A stretch of 64,000 nt of DNA from Polyangia bacterium. GTDB lineage: Bacteria > Myxococcota_A > Polyangia > Fen-1088. A program made the position numbers and the translations under genes. Location of the stretch: the NCBI GenBank assembly GCA_036268875.1, contig DATATI010000001.1, positions 1 through 64,000 on the forward strand, written 5' to 3'. Positions 1 to 11,459 of the stretch are shown here, in pieces. The notes under the pieces are model-generated. The model made no database searches. It was not told where the DNA came from and saw only the letters and a program-made list of their open reading frames with translations. How positions within the stretch are numbered: position 1 is the stretch's first letter; each line of letters opens with the position of its first letter.

Positions 1-75
1 CCGGCAGGCCTGTCGCTGATCGCCGGCTTGGGCCTGATCGGGTTCGCCGTCCGTCGTCGCTCGCGTCGTCGCTAG
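1..75 (+). CDS. C-terminal tail of an exported protein with a sorting-signal-like end (partial)
   Basis: Only the last 24 codons are inside the window. They encode a Gly/Leu/Ile-rich hydrophobic stretch followed by an Arg-rich end (GFAVRRRSRRR) and a TAG stop. A hydrophobic helix followed by a basic cluster at the extreme C-terminus is the layout of PEP-CTERM and MYXO-CTERM sorting signals, which anchor surface proteins until they are processed. The diagnostic motif upstream of the helix lies outside the window, so the class cannot be named. An ordinary C-terminal membrane anchor is equally possible. The gene converges on clpA. Confidence 0.55.
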   Translation, partial: PAGLSLIAGLGLIGFAVRRRSRRR

Positions 76-124
76 ACAACGTCGGCAGCCTCCCCCGTTC
101 GTTGCGTACGCGCCGCGCCGGTTT

Positions 125-2409
<2,285 letters not shown>

Positions 2410-2416
<7 letters not shown>

Positions 2417-2760
2417 TGATCGCTCCTTCGCAACGAGCACTGCAACGGCATCTCGTGCTCGCGCGCAAACTGAACTGTCTGATGCACCTTTGTTTCTGCC
2501 ACGTCGAACGGAAAGACTCCCGCCACCCCCAGCCCTTTGGTGTGCACGTGCAGCATGATCTGGCGGGCGGCGACAGCGTCGTGACGAAACAGCTTCATCA
2601 GCACGTAAACGACGAACTCCTGGGTGGTGTAGTCGTCATTGTGCAGCAGCACCTCGTACAAGGGTGGACGTTCGACCTTCCGTTTCTCCAGGGTGCCCAA
2701 GGCTTCCTTGGGCTTGGCCAGTGTCTCTAGCTCCTGGCTCTTGTCGGGTCGTTTCGGCAT
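2410..2760 (-). CDS. clpS: ATP-dependent Clp protease adaptor ClpS
   Basis: ClpS delivers N-degron proteins (Leu, Phe, Tyr or Trp N-termini) to ClpA. The 116-residue product has a disordered, charged N-terminus of about 33 residues, then the compact ClpS core with the substrate-pocket segment YEVLLHNDDYTT, the helix with VLMKLF, and VHTKGLGVAGVFPFDVAETK. The terminal MPLQCSL is also typical. It lies immediately upstream of clpA with overlapping ends, the usual clpS-clpA operon. The start ATG at 2760 has only a weak ribosome-binding site. Confidence 0.95.
2423..2429 (-). promoter_or_regulatory. clpA ribosome-binding site
   Basis: GAAGGAG on the minus strand lies 6 bases before the ATG at 2416, inside the end of clpS. 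It is the main reason to start clpA at 2416 rather than at the upstream in-frame ATG at 2440. Confidence 0.75.
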
Positions 2761-2793
2761 GAAGAGCGTGGATCGTAGCGCAGTCCCCGGCGG

Positions 2794-3834
2794 TCACAAG
2801 CCCGACGGTGCCGGTTGATTCAGCCGGGCCAGCGCCCAAACCGCCGCCTCCGCCACCACCGGGTTGGGGTCGGAAATCAATCGTTGGATGATGGCGCGCG
2901 CCGATGGGTTACCGTCGCGCGCGGCGCCCAGGGACAAAAGTGCGTTGCGCCGGATGCCGTCGTACTGGGCGCGCGCCAGCGCCGTGCCGGCCGCCAGGCG
3001 GGCGAATTCATCGGCGGACAGCGCCGCCAGTGCGGCCGGTGACAGCAGACCGATCGGGCGCGGAGCGAACTTGGCGTCGCCGGGGGGAATGTCGCCGCGG
3101 TTCCAAGGACAAACATCCTGGCAGACGTCACAACCGAACACCCGCCCGCGAAATCCACGCCGCAGCGGCAGCGGCACGAAGGCGCGGTTCTCGATGCTTT
3201 GATAGCTGATGCAGCGGCGGGCGTCGACCACCGCGGGCGCCGGAAAGGCGTCGGTCGGACAGGCTTTCAAGCACAGCACGCAGTCGCCGCAGCGGTTGTC
3301 GTGCGGGCGATCGTAGGCATCCACCGCCCGATCCACGAACATCACCGACAGCGTCAGCCACGAGCCCAGGCCCGGGTTGATGAGGCAGCCGTTCTTGCCG
3401 ATCCACCCCAGCCCGGCGCGTTCCGCCCACGGTTTTTCCATCGCCACGCCGGTGTCCACGCAGGCGTAGGTCTCCAAAGTGGGATCCAGCTTCAGCAGAC
3501 GCCCGCGCAGCGCCTTCATCCGATCGCGGTGGGCGTAGTGATAGTCGCGGCCGCGGGCATAGCTGGCGATCTTCGATCGCTCGTCGCGCGGCCGCTTATA
3601 CCCGATGCCCAGCGCGATCACCGTGCGCGCGCCGGACAGCACCTGCCCCGGATCCAGGCGTTCGGGGAGACGGCGTCGGATCCAGTCCATGTCCGCGGCA
3701 TAACCGGCGGCGAGCCAGCGTTGCAAAGGTGCCGGATCCAGCGGTGCGGCCGGGGCCAGCCCTACCAGCGTGAACTGCGACGCCCGAGCCGCCGCCCGCA
3801 CGGCCTCCGCTGCCAGGATCGGCGCCGCGCTCAT
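2794..3834 (-). CDS. queG: Epoxyqueuosine reductase QueG
   Basis: QueG catalyses the last step of queuosine synthesis, the cobalamin- and Fe-S-dependent reduction of epoxyqueuosine to queuosine at the wobble base of tRNAs for Asp, Asn, His and Tyr. The 346-residue protein shows a DUF1730-type N-terminus (VIALGIGYK, YARGRDYHY), WIGKNGCLINPGLGSW, and two 4Fe-4S motifs, CGDCVLCLKACP near residue 180 and CDVCQDVCP near 235. A HEAT-like helical tail follows. It shares a 4-base ATG overlap with the upstream ABC ATPase gene. Cytoplasmic. Confidence 0.95.
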   Translation of the reverse strand: MSAAPILAAEAVRAAARASQFTLVGLAPAAPLDPAPLQRWLAAGYAADMDWIRRRLPERLDPGQVLSGARTVIALGIGYKRPRDERSKIASYARGRDYHYAHRDRMKALRGRLLKLDPTLETYACVDTGVAMEKPWAERAGLGWIGKNGCLINPGLGSWLTLSVMFVDRAVDAYDRPHDNRCGDCVLCLKACPTDAFPAPAVVDARRCISYQSIENRAFVPLPLRRGFRGRVFGCDVCQDVCPWNRGDIPPGDAKFAPRPIGLLSPAALAALSADEFARLAAGTALARAQYDGIRRNALLSLGAARDGNPSARAIIQRLISDPNPVVAEAAVWALARLNQPAPSGL

Positions 3835-4640
3835 CGCTCACGCTTGGCGCGCGGGGGCGCGGGACGGTCCTCGCGCATCCACTGCTCGCACAACTGGTGC
3901 AGCGCCGCCGGGGCGCCCGGCAGCGCCGCCGCCTGCGCCGCCCGACCACCCGGCGATAGCTCGGCGACGTCTTCCAGGCGCGCGAACCGCCGCAAGCGCC
4001 CCGGGCTCAAGAAAGCCAGGTGCGTGCCCCAGGCCGCCAATCCTTCCAGCACGTGGCTGGCGTAGATGATGGTGACCCCGTGCTGCTCGCTCTCCGCGCG
4101 CAGGAACCGCAGCAGATCGGCGCGCGACAGCACGTCCAGCTCGGCGGTCACTTCGTCCAGCAAGATCACCCGCAGCGGCCGTTCCAGATCCAGCATCAGC
4201 TGCACGCGCCGTCGCTGCCCGTCGGACACGCGATGCATGCGCCAAGCCGGATCAACCTCCAGAATGTCCTGCACGCGCGCCCGCCGCGCCCGATCGATCA
4301 CCGGCCGCCCGGCCAGAATGTCTGCGACCGAGATATCGACGTCGAAGGGAAAGGCCCCGCCCAGGAACGCCACCTCGCTGGCCAGCGTGGTGTCGTGAAA
4401 CGCCGAACGCCCCAGCACGCGGATGACGTCGCCGGCGATCATGTGGCGGCCGGCGATCAAACGCAGCAGCGTGCTTTTCCCGGTGCCGTTGGCCCCCAGC
4501 AACAGGCAGCGAGCGCCCGCCGGCAGCGCCAGCGAGACCTCGGCGAAGACGGCCGCGGCGGCTCCCGGATAAACGAACGTCAGACCATTCACGGCGACGG
4601 CGGCCTGTGCCCCAGCAGTGACGGCGGATTCGTTGGGCAC
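3831..4640 (-). CDS. Soluble ABC-type ATP-binding protein (CAF16-like)
   Basis: This is a single ABC ATPase domain of 269 residues with Walker A GANGTGKST (near residue 52), a signature region VSDGQRRRVQLML and Walker B VILLDEVTAELD, followed by an H-loop segment YASHVLEG. There are no membrane segments and no permease gene nearby. The sequence style (LTFVYPG, GDVIRVLG, SDGQRRRVQ) resembles the soluble CAF16/ABCI ATPases more than transporter subunits; this is by eye. The start is a GTG at 4640. The gene overlaps queG by 4 bases, but a functional link to queuosine is not established. Confidence 0.75.
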   Translation of the reverse strand: MPNESAVTAGAQAAVAVNGLTFVYPGAAAAVFAEVSLALPAGARCLLLGANGTGKSTLLRLIAGRHMIAGDVIRVLGRSAFHDTTLASEVAFLGGAFPFDVDISVADILAGRPVIDRARRARVQDILEVDPAWRMHRVSDGQRRRVQLMLDLERPLRVILLDEVTAELDVLSRADLLRFLRAESEQHGVTIIYASHVLEGLAAWGTHLAFLSPGRLRRFARLEDVAELSPGGRAAQAAALPGAPAALHQLCEQWMREDRPAPPRAKRER

Positions 4641-4679
4641 GCGCGCCGACTATAGCAGCGGACCCGGCAACGAATACGG

Positions 4680-7600
4680 CTACGACGCCGCTTTCGTGCG
4701 CGCCACGTCGAGATCGCCCCGCAAGCGTTCGACCAAAAGCTGGGCGTTCTTTTCGGCCTCCTCGAAGGCCTGCTCGAGGTAGCGCACCGCCGCCTGATAC
4801 CGGCCGCCGCGCAGCGCGGACAGGCCCTTCATCTCGACGATCTCCACCAGATCCTGCGGCTGCACGGTGATTTCGCTCGACTGGGCCAGCAGCGCGTCCC
4901 AGTCGGCCTCCGGGGCGCCGCCGATCGCCAGATCGACCATGGTCAAAAGCAGCCGCTCCGCCGTGCTGAGCTGATTCTCCGAACGCCCGGCCATCACGGC
5001 GTCCGCCTCGCGGCTTTTCACCCGCGCCAAGGCCTCACGCGCGCCGTCCAGATCGCCGCGATAAAGCGCCAGGCGCGCCAGCAGCACCTCGGCCACCGAC
5101 ACCGGCCGCGCCGCCGGCCCCAGGATCTGGGTGCACATCTCGACCGCGCGGTGGACGTGCGGCTCGGCTTCTTCGATCCGGCCCAGCAAATAATAGACCT
5201 CGCCCAGATCTTTCTGCGCGCCCGACTCCAGCAACGGAAAGCCGTTCTCGCGGGCGATGACGATGGCCCGCTTGTAGTCGTTCAGCAGGCGATCGGATTT
5301 GTTGGTCAGCAGCCACAGCAAGCAGCGGTTCTGCAGCGCGCCTGCCATGTTGATCATGTCGCCGTGCTCGGCGAACACGCCCAGCACGCGCTCGAAGAAT
5401 TTCTCCGACTGTTCAAAGCGACCGGTGGCGGCGAACCCCCAGGCCAGCATGGACAGGCTCTGCGAATACGATTCGTATCCTTCGTCGCCCAGCGTCTCGC
5501 TCAGCGCCTCGGCACGTTCCAGGTAGACCTCCGCCTCCTGCAGGTGCCCGGCGCGGTGAAGCGAGCGCCCCTTGCCGAACAGCAGCCGCGCCTCCACCGC
5601 CGGCGTGCGCAGCGGGCCGGCCGCCAGCGCCTCGGCCGCTTCCACCATCGCCGCCGACTGTGGCCACTCCTGCGTCCAGTCCTGCACCACCGCCTGATCA
5701 AGGAGGATTTCGATCTCCGCCGGCTGCACGGCCGCCTTTTGTGCCCGCGCCCGCGCGGCGATGAAGTCCTTGATCGAATCTTCGTACCGCCCCAGCCGAA
5801 AGCGCATCAGACCGAGGCCCTTGCTGGCAGTGATCTGCCGCTCGTCATCGGCGGCGTTCAAGTTCCCCAGCGCGTCCCGGAACAGCATCTCGGCGTCCAG
5901 ATACTTGTGCCGGGCCAGTGCGCGCTCGGCCAAGTCGAGATAGATCCGCCCGGCGTCATCCTTCAAACCGCTGCGCGCGGCATGAAACGCCATCTGCGGC
6001 AGGCGTTCGTCGTCGGGCGTCTGCTGCTGCTGATAATAACTGTAGGCGGCGCGATGAATGGCGTCGCGCTGGCCGGCCGCCAAGCCCTGATAGACCGTGT
6101 CACGCAGCAACGAATGACGAAAGCCCACCCGACCGCGGCGGTGGCGCACCAAAATGCCGGTCTCGGTCAATCGGCGCAGACCGACGCTGGCATCCAGCTG
6201 GGCGTCGGTCGCGACGCCGGCGCGCTCCAGTTCTTGCAGCACGCCCTCCAGATCGTCGGCGGAGAACTCGGCCCCCAGCAACGCCGCCAGCCGTGCGTGC
6301 GCCAGAAGATCGGGCGGCAGCGATTCGGTCTCGCGGCTGGCCAGCCACTGCACGAGAGGCAGATCCGGCAAGCGATCCAGCTCGTCGGTAGCCAGATACC
6401 ACGACGTGCCCTTCTCCGACCGTCGCACCAACCCATCGCGCTTGAGGCCGCGCACCAGCTCGGCCAAGAGCAGAGGAATTCCTTGCGTGCGTTCGGCCAG
6501 CCGCTCGAGAGCGGTGGCGGGGACATTTTCGGCGGGCGACAAAAGCCGCCGCGCCAGCTCGGCCGCCGCCCCCGGCTCCAGCGCCGGCAAAGTCAGCTCT
6601 TGTCGGCGAGCGGCGCGCGACGCCCAGGCGGTGCGGCCGCGCCCGAAGTTCGGCCGACCCACCACGCAGATCCACATCGCGCAGCCCGCTTCCTGCAGCG
6701 ACGCGTACTCGAGCGCGTCCAGGGTCGCCTCGTCAACGAACTGCGCGTCGTCGACCACCAGCGCCAGCGGTAGTTTTCTCGCCAGCGCCCGCAAGCCTTC
6801 GCCCGCCGCGCGCGCCGCCGCCGATCGCAAGGCGCCTGGCGCCGCCGCCAGCGCGCGCAGCTCCGGATGTTCGGGCGGCGCCCAGCCCATCGCCACCGCC
6901 ACGCCGCCCCACACCTCGCGTCCGATCTCGGCGCCCACCAGTTCGCCCAACAGACCACGGCCCAGATCGGCGGGCGCCTTCGCCGGAAGCTGAAAGGCCC
7001 GGGCGAAAATTTCGCGCAGGGTTTGATCACTGGCCCCACCCAGGGCTTCTTTGGCCCGAATGAACAGCGTGGTCAGGCGCGGGATCGCTTCCAGGTTTTG
7101 CACCAGCGACTGCGCCACCTGGGTCTTGCCGTAGCCAGCTTCGCCGATCAGCGTGGTGATGGTGGGACGCGATTTTGAGGTGGCGTCGCGCGCGGCTTCG
7201 ATCAGCGTGCGCAGCAACTCGTCGCGCCCGATGGTGGGCGGGCCCGTGGTCACGCGCGTGGCGGTGCGCTCGGAGGCCTGGGTGGTCGGCCGGCGGTGCA
7301 CGACGCCGTTGCGGCCGGCGATCGGATCGACCGCCACGTCAGGCAACACCTCGGCGGCGGCGGCCGACAGCAGCACGCCTTCGGGATCGCTGGGCGCTGG
7401 ATACTGTTCCTTGCGCGTGAACAGCGGACTTTGATAGCGACGGGTGCCGTCGGGGCGCGGCTGGATCGAAACCGATGCCAGATCCACCAACGCCCGTTTA
7501 CACAGATCGCGGGCGATGAACATCTCGGCGGCGGCCGCGGCGCTGCGCGTGGGGTTGTCGCCGACCTCGTGGCCGAAGGCGGCGACGAACTGCACGCCCG

Positions 7601-8783
7601 CGGTATGGGCCAGGTGCGCGCCCACCGCGGTCAGCGCCTCGCGCACCGCCGCCACGTTGCCGCCGCCCTCGAAGAAGACCAGGGCCACCGCTCGCCGCTC
7701 GCGTGCCGGCGCTGCCACGGCCGGTTTGGTCGGCGCTTTCGCCACCGCCACGGCGCCAGTTATCGCGGGTCCGGCCGCTGCGTCGGCTTCGGCCGTCACG
7801 GCGTGCCCGACGGCGGTGTTGCGCGCGCTGGTGATTTCCGCCGCCGCTGCCGCGTCTTTCAGCGCCTGGCGAATCGCCTCTTTGAACTCGCTGACGCTGG
7901 CAAAGCGGCGATCGCGATCCTTGGCCAGGCAGCGCATGATCGCCGCGTCCAGCGCCACCGGCACCTGCGCCTTGCGCGCCAGCGACGCCGGTCGGCGGCT
8001 GCGGTGGCTCTGCTGCACCTCGGCCGGGTTGCCGAAGAACGGCGGCACGCCGGCCAGCATCTCGTAGAAGATCACCGCCAGTGCGTACAGATCACTGCGC
8101 GCGTCCAGATCGACGCGTCCTTCGCACTGCTCGGGCGACATGTACTCGGGCGTGCCGGCGGGTGCTTCCTCGCGCGTCGACTCGCCGTCGTTCTTGCCTT
8201 GCCGCCGCACCAGCCCGAAATCGAACAGCTTGACGCCGAACACATCGTCGACGAACAGGTTCTCGGGTTTGAGATCGCCGTGAACGAAACCGAGCTTGTG
8301 TACGATCTCCATGATTTCCAGGATGGCCAGCGCTTCGCGACCGAACGCCGCCAGGGGCATCGGTTGGTCTTGCGCGAACAGCCGGTCGGCCATGATGGGC
8401 GCCTGCACGAACTCCATCAACAAGAACGCGGCACCGTCGTGAAGACGCCCACTGCCATACACTGCCGGCACGTGCGGCCGCCCGATCGCCGCCAGCACCT
8501 CGCCTTCCAGCACCAATCGTTCGCTGGCCGACGCTTGATCGGCGCGCGCCACTTTGATCGCCACCGACTGGCCGTCCGAAGCGCGCGTCGCTTCGAAGAC
8601 GGCACCGAAGCCACCTTGTCCCAGCAAGCGCCGCGGCATATACCCGGCCAATACGGGCGGGGCCATCGGCGGCGGCGGCGCTTCGCCCGCAGCCGGCGGT
8701 GGCGGGGGTGGCACCGCACCATGCGCGGGACAAATCGGCTGGCTGTCGCGCAGGCGCTTGCCACAGGTCGGGCAGCGGATCAT
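4680..8783 (-). CDS. Ser/Thr protein kinase with zinc ribbon, cyclase-like region, AAA ATPase and TPR domains
   Basis: The product has 1367 residues. It opens with a putative zinc ribbon (CPTC at 4-7, CPAH at 18-21) and a Pro-rich linker. The kinase domain (about 50-310) has GQGGFG, VAIKVA, the catalytic loop HGDLKPEN (HGD instead of HRD), DFG and GTPEYMSPEQ. Residues about 365-485 resemble a degenerate class III nucleotide cyclase. An AAA_16-type ATPase follows, with Walker A GEAGYGKT near 543-550 and LALVVDDAQF. About 930-1365 is a TPR-type helical array. The kinase-ATPase-TPR order resembles the PknK-like signalling kinases common in myxobacteria. The substrate is unknown. The gene is divergent from hrpB, 44 bases away. 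Confidence 0.88.
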   Translation of the reverse strand: MIRCPTCGKRLRDSQPICPAHGAVPPPPPPAAGEAPPPPMAPPVLAGYMPRRLLGQGGFGAVFEATRASDGQSVAIKVARADQASASERLVLEGEVLAAIGRPHVPAVYGSGRLHDGAAFLLMEFVQAPIMADRLFAQDQPMPLAAFGREALAILEIMEIVHKLGFVHGDLKPENLFVDDVFGVKLFDFGLVRRQGKNDGESTREEAPAGTPEYMSPEQCEGRVDLDARSDLYALAVIFYEMLAGVPPFFGNPAEVQQSHRSRRPASLARKAQVPVALDAAIMRCLAKDRDRRFASVSEFKEAIRQALKDAAAAAEITSARNTAVGHAVTAEADAAAGPAITGAVAVAKAPTKPAVAAPARERRAVALVFFEGGGNVAAVREALTAVGAHLAHTAGVQFVAAFGHEVGDNPTRSAAAAAEMFIARDLCKRALVDLASVSIQPRPDGTRRYQSPLFTRKEQYPAPSDPEGVLLSAAAAEVLPDVAVDPIAGRNGVVHRRPTTQASERTATRVTTGPPTIGRDELLRTLIEAARDATSKSRPTITTLIGEAGYGKTQVAQSLVQNLEAIPRLTTLFIRAKEALGGASDQTLREIFARAFQLPAKAPADLGRGLLGELVGAEIGREVWGGVAVAMGWAPPEHPELRALAAAPGALRSAAARAAGEGLRALARKLPLALVVDDAQFVDEATLDALEYASLQEAGCAMWICVVGRPNFGRGRTAWASRAARRQELTLPALEPGAAAELARRLLSPAENVPATALERLAERTQGIPLLLAELVRGLKRDGLVRRSEKGTSWYLATDELDRLPDLPLVQWLASRETESLPPDLLAHARLAALLGAEFSADDLEGVLQELERAGVATDAQLDASVGLRRLTETGILVRHRRGRVGFRHSLLRDTVYQGLAAGQRDAIHRAAYSYYQQQQTPDDERLPQMAFHAARSGLKDDAGRIYLDLAERALARHKYLDAEMLFRDALGNLNAADDERQITASKGLGLMRFRLGRYEDSIKDFIAARARAQKAAVQPAEIEILLDQAVVQDWTQEWPQSAAMVEAAEALAAGPLRTPAVEARLLFGKGRSLHRAGHLQEAEVYLERAEALSETLGDEGYESYSQSLSMLAWGFAATGRFEQSEKFFERVLGVFAEHGDMINMAGALQNRCLLWLLTNKSDRLLNDYKRAIVIARENGFPLLESGAQKDLGEVYYLLGRIEEAEPHVHRAVEMCTQILGPAARPVSVAEVLLARLALYRGDLDGAREALARVKSREADAVMAGRSENQLSTAERLLLTMVDLAIGGAPEADWDALLAQSSEITVQPQDLVEIVEMKGLSALRGGRYQAAVRYLEQAFEEAEKNAQLLVERLRGDLDVARTKAAS

Positions 8784-8788
8784 TGACC

Positions 8789-8818
8789 CGTTATGTTAGT
8801 ACGACGACCATCATAACG
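8789..8818. promoter_or_regulatory. Inverted repeat between divergent kinase and hrpB genes
   Basis: Perfect 7-base arms CGTTATG (8789-8795) and CATAACG (8812-8818) are separated by 16 bases and fill most of the 44-base divergent gap. The spacing fits a dimeric regulator or overlapping divergent promoters. No regulator can be named. Confidence 0.35.
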
Positions 8819-8827
8819 ACAGTCTGC

Positions 8828-11437
8828 ATGAACACTCTGCCCATCGATCCTTTGCTGCCGGATGTGGTGAAAGCACTCCGGAGCGGTCCCGCTGTCGTTA
8901 TCGAGGCGCCGCCCGGCGCGGGAAAAACCACCCGCGTGCCGCGCGCCATTCTCGACGGAAAATTGGCTGCAAACGGGGAGATCCTGGTACTGCAGCCGCG
9001 ACGGTTGGCGGCGCGCCTGGGCGCGTATCGCGTGGCCGAAGAGTTGGGGCAAACGCCGGGTGGGACCGTCGGCTACACCGTGCGCTTTGAAGACGTCGGC
9101 GGCGCCGACACCCAACTGCGCTTTATCACCGAAGGCATCTTGACCCGCCGTTTGCTGGTTGATCCCACGCTGGCCGGGGTCTCCGTCGTCGTGCTGGATG
9201 AATTTCACGAGCGGCACCTGGCAACGGATCTGGCGTTGCCCTTGCTGCGACGATTGCAGCAAACCGCGCGGCCGGATCTGAAGCTGGTGGTGATGTCGGC
9301 GACGCTGGACGCCGAACCGGTACGCGCATTTCTCGACGGCTGCGCATCGTTCCGCAGCGAGGGCCGGCGTTTCGACGTGGCCATCGAACACGTCGACGGC
9401 CCCGACGACCGGCCGCTCGGCGCGCAGGTGGCGTCGGCGGTGCGGCGCCTGGTGGGCGAGCAGCCCGACGGGGACATCTTGGTTTTTCTTCCCGGCGCCG
9501 GCGAGATCCGCCGTGCCCAGGAGGCCATCGCCGGGCAACCGGGCTTGTCGTCGCTGCTGGTGTTGCCCTTGCACGGCGAGATGTCGCTGGGCGAACAGAA
9601 CCGAGCGGTGAAACCAGCCGGACAGCGCAAGGTGATCCTGTCGACCAACGTGGCCGAGACCTCGGTGACCATCGACGGCGTGGTGGCGGTGATCGATTCG
9701 GGCTTGGCCCGCGTGGCCGCGCACTCGCCATGGACGGGATTGCCGACTGTGCTGTTGGCGAAGATCAGCCAGGCGTCGGCGATCCAGCGTGCCGGCCGCG
9801 CCGGTCGCACGCGTCCAGGTGTGGCGTTGCGCCTTTACCCGCGCCACGACTTCGAGACCCGCCGGCGGTACGAACTGGCGGAGATCGCCCGCGCGGATCT
9901 GGCCGAGGCGGCGCTGGCGTTGCACGCGCTGGGGATCGGCGATCTCGACGATTTTTCCTGGTTCGAAGCGCCGCCCGGCGCGGCGCTGGGCGTCGCCGAA
10001 CAGCTGCTGCGCCGCCTGGGCGCCGTCGACGACAGCGGCGCCGTGACCGCACTGGGCCGGCGCATGCTGCGTTTCCCGGTGCACCCACGCCTCGAACGCT
10101 TGGTTTGCGCGGGTGAGGATCGCGGAGTAACCGACGCCGCCTGCACGCTGGCAGCGCTGATCGCCGAACGCGACATCCGGCAGCGGGGTCGCGCCTCGTT
10201 CGGTCGTGCAGCGGTGGGTCCGCGCGGTGGCGGTGCGACAGGCGCGGGCGACGATCGCGGCGTCGATCTGCTGGAGCTGGCCGAGCAATTCGCCGAAGCC
10301 CGCCGTGCCGATTTCGCCCGCGAGCGCCTCCGCACTCTGGAATTGGATCCGCGCGCCGTGGAAACCGTCGAGCGTGCCCGAAGACAGCTGCGCGGCCTGG
10401 CGGCCAAGTCAGCGCCCGCCCGCAACGACGCCGCGCCAGCGCCGCAAAATCCCGAAGCCTTCGAACAAGCCGTGGCCATGGCCGCGTTGACCGCCTTCCC
10501 CGATCGCGTGGCACGCCGGCGGCGACCCGGTGAACGAACGGTTCTGCTGGCCGGTGGCGGCGCCGCCGAGCTGGGGTTCCAGACCGACGCCGACTGGATC
10601 GTCGCCGTCGACGCCGAAGAGACCGGCAGCGCCGCTCGCGCCGGCAGCCGAGTGGTGGTGCGCGCCGGGGTGAAGATCAATCCCGACTGGCTGCTGGATT
10701 TGCCGGGCGAGCCCGTGGCCGAGAGCGACGATTTACAATTTGATCCAAACAGCGAGCGGGTGCTGCGCGTGCGCCGCCTGACCTATCAATCGCTGGTTCT
10801 GGACGAGACCATCACGCCGGCGCCGCCTGGTCCAGCGACGGCGGCCGTGCTGGCGACAGCCGCGCTGGCGGCTGGCATCGAGAGGCTGGACGAGGACGGT
10901 GCCTTGCCACGCTTGCGGGCGCGGGTGGACTTCGCGCGCGAGGTGTTGCCCGCGGTCGATCTGCCGGCTTTGGATGACGCCACGCTGGCCAGCGCACTGG
11001 GCGCCGCCTGCGCCGACGCCACCTGCTTCGAAGATCTCCGCGCGACGGGCCTGGCCGCGCAGCTGCAGCGATCGTTTTCGGCCGACGGTCAACGGGCGCT
11101 GGCGGCGCTGGCGCCCCAATCGGTGACCCTGCCCGGCGGGCGCAAACTGTCGATCAACTATGAAACCGGACAGCCGCCGTGGATCGCGTCGCGCCTGCAG
11201 GACTTCTTCGGCATGCGCACCGGGCCGGTGGTGGGCGGCGGGCGCGTGCCGCTGACCCTGCATTTGCTGGCGCCCAATCAGCGCGCCGTGCAGGTGACGC
11301 GCGATTTGGACAGCTTTTGGCAAAAGCATTACCCGCCACTGCGCCGGGAGCTGGGCCGTCGCTATCCCAAGCACGCCTGGCCGGAAGAGGGAGCCACCGC
11401 CCGCCCGCCGCCGCCCTTGCCACCGCGCAAGCGCTAG
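8828..11437 (+). CDS. hrpB: ATP-dependent helicase HrpB (DEAH family)
   Basis: The product has 869 residues. It shows helicase motif I APPGAGKTT, motif II DEFHERH (the DEFH box typical of HrpB), motif III MSATLDAE, and motifs V/VI STNVAETSVTIDGV and QRAGRAGRTRPG. A helicase-associated region and the HrpB C-terminal domain follow, the latter with LPGGRKLSINYE and the end motif YPKHAWPE. The ATG at 8828 gives the usual HrpB N-terminus; an in-frame ATG at 8699 would run into the divergent kinase gene and is rejected. HrpB is a DEAH RNA helicase whose physiological role is poorly defined in most bacteria. The aminopeptidase P gene follows after 22 bases. Confidence 0.93.
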   Translation: MNTLPIDPLLPDVVKALRSGPAVVIEAPPGAGKTTRVPRAILDGKLAANGEILVLQPRRLAARLGAYRVAEELGQTPGGTVGYTVRFEDVGGADTQLRFITEGILTRRLLVDPTLAGVSVVVLDEFHERHLATDLALPLLRRLQQTARPDLKLVVMSATLDAEPVRAFLDGCASFRSEGRRFDVAIEHVDGPDDRPLGAQVASAVRRLVGEQPDGDILVFLPGAGEIRRAQEAIAGQPGLSSLLVLPLHGEMSLGEQNRAVKPAGQRKVILSTNVAETSVTIDGVVAVIDSGLARVAAHSPWTGLPTVLLAKISQASAIQRAGRAGRTRPGVALRLYPRHDFETRRRYELAEIARADLAEAALALHALGIGDLDDFSWFEAPPGAALGVAEQLLRRLGAVDDSGAVTALGRRMLRFPVHPRLERLVCAGEDRGVTDAACTLAALIAERDIRQRGRASFGRAAVGPRGGGATGAGDDRGVDLLELAEQFAEARRADFARERLRTLELDPRAVETVERARRQLRGLAAKSAPARNDAAPAPQNPEAFEQAVAMAALTAFPDRVARRRRPGERTVLLAGGGAAELGFQTDADWIVAVDAEETGSAARAGSRVVVRAGVKINPDWLLDLPGEPVAESDDLQFDPNSERVLRVRRLTYQSLVLDETITPAPPGPATAAVLATAALAAGIERLDEDGALPRLRARVDFAREVLPAVDLPALDDATLASALGAACADATCFEDLRATGLAAQLQRSFSADGQRALAALAPQSVTLPGGRKLSINYETGQPPWIASRLQDFFGMRTGPVVGGGRVPLTLHLLAPNQRAVQVTRDLDSFWQKHYPPLRRELGRRYPKHAWPEEGATARPPPPLPPRKR

Positions 11438-11459
11438 CGGTCGTGCCTATACTGCTGCG

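Noticed and set aside
5151-6773. 540-residue open frame opposite the large kinase
   Set aside because: It is a shadow of the TPR/ATPase coding region, with no motif and an improbable composition.
8699-8827. N-terminal extension of hrpB to the ATG at 8699
   Set aside because: It overlaps the divergent kinase gene and adds residues that are not part of HrpB; the ATG at 8828 gives the normal N-terminus.
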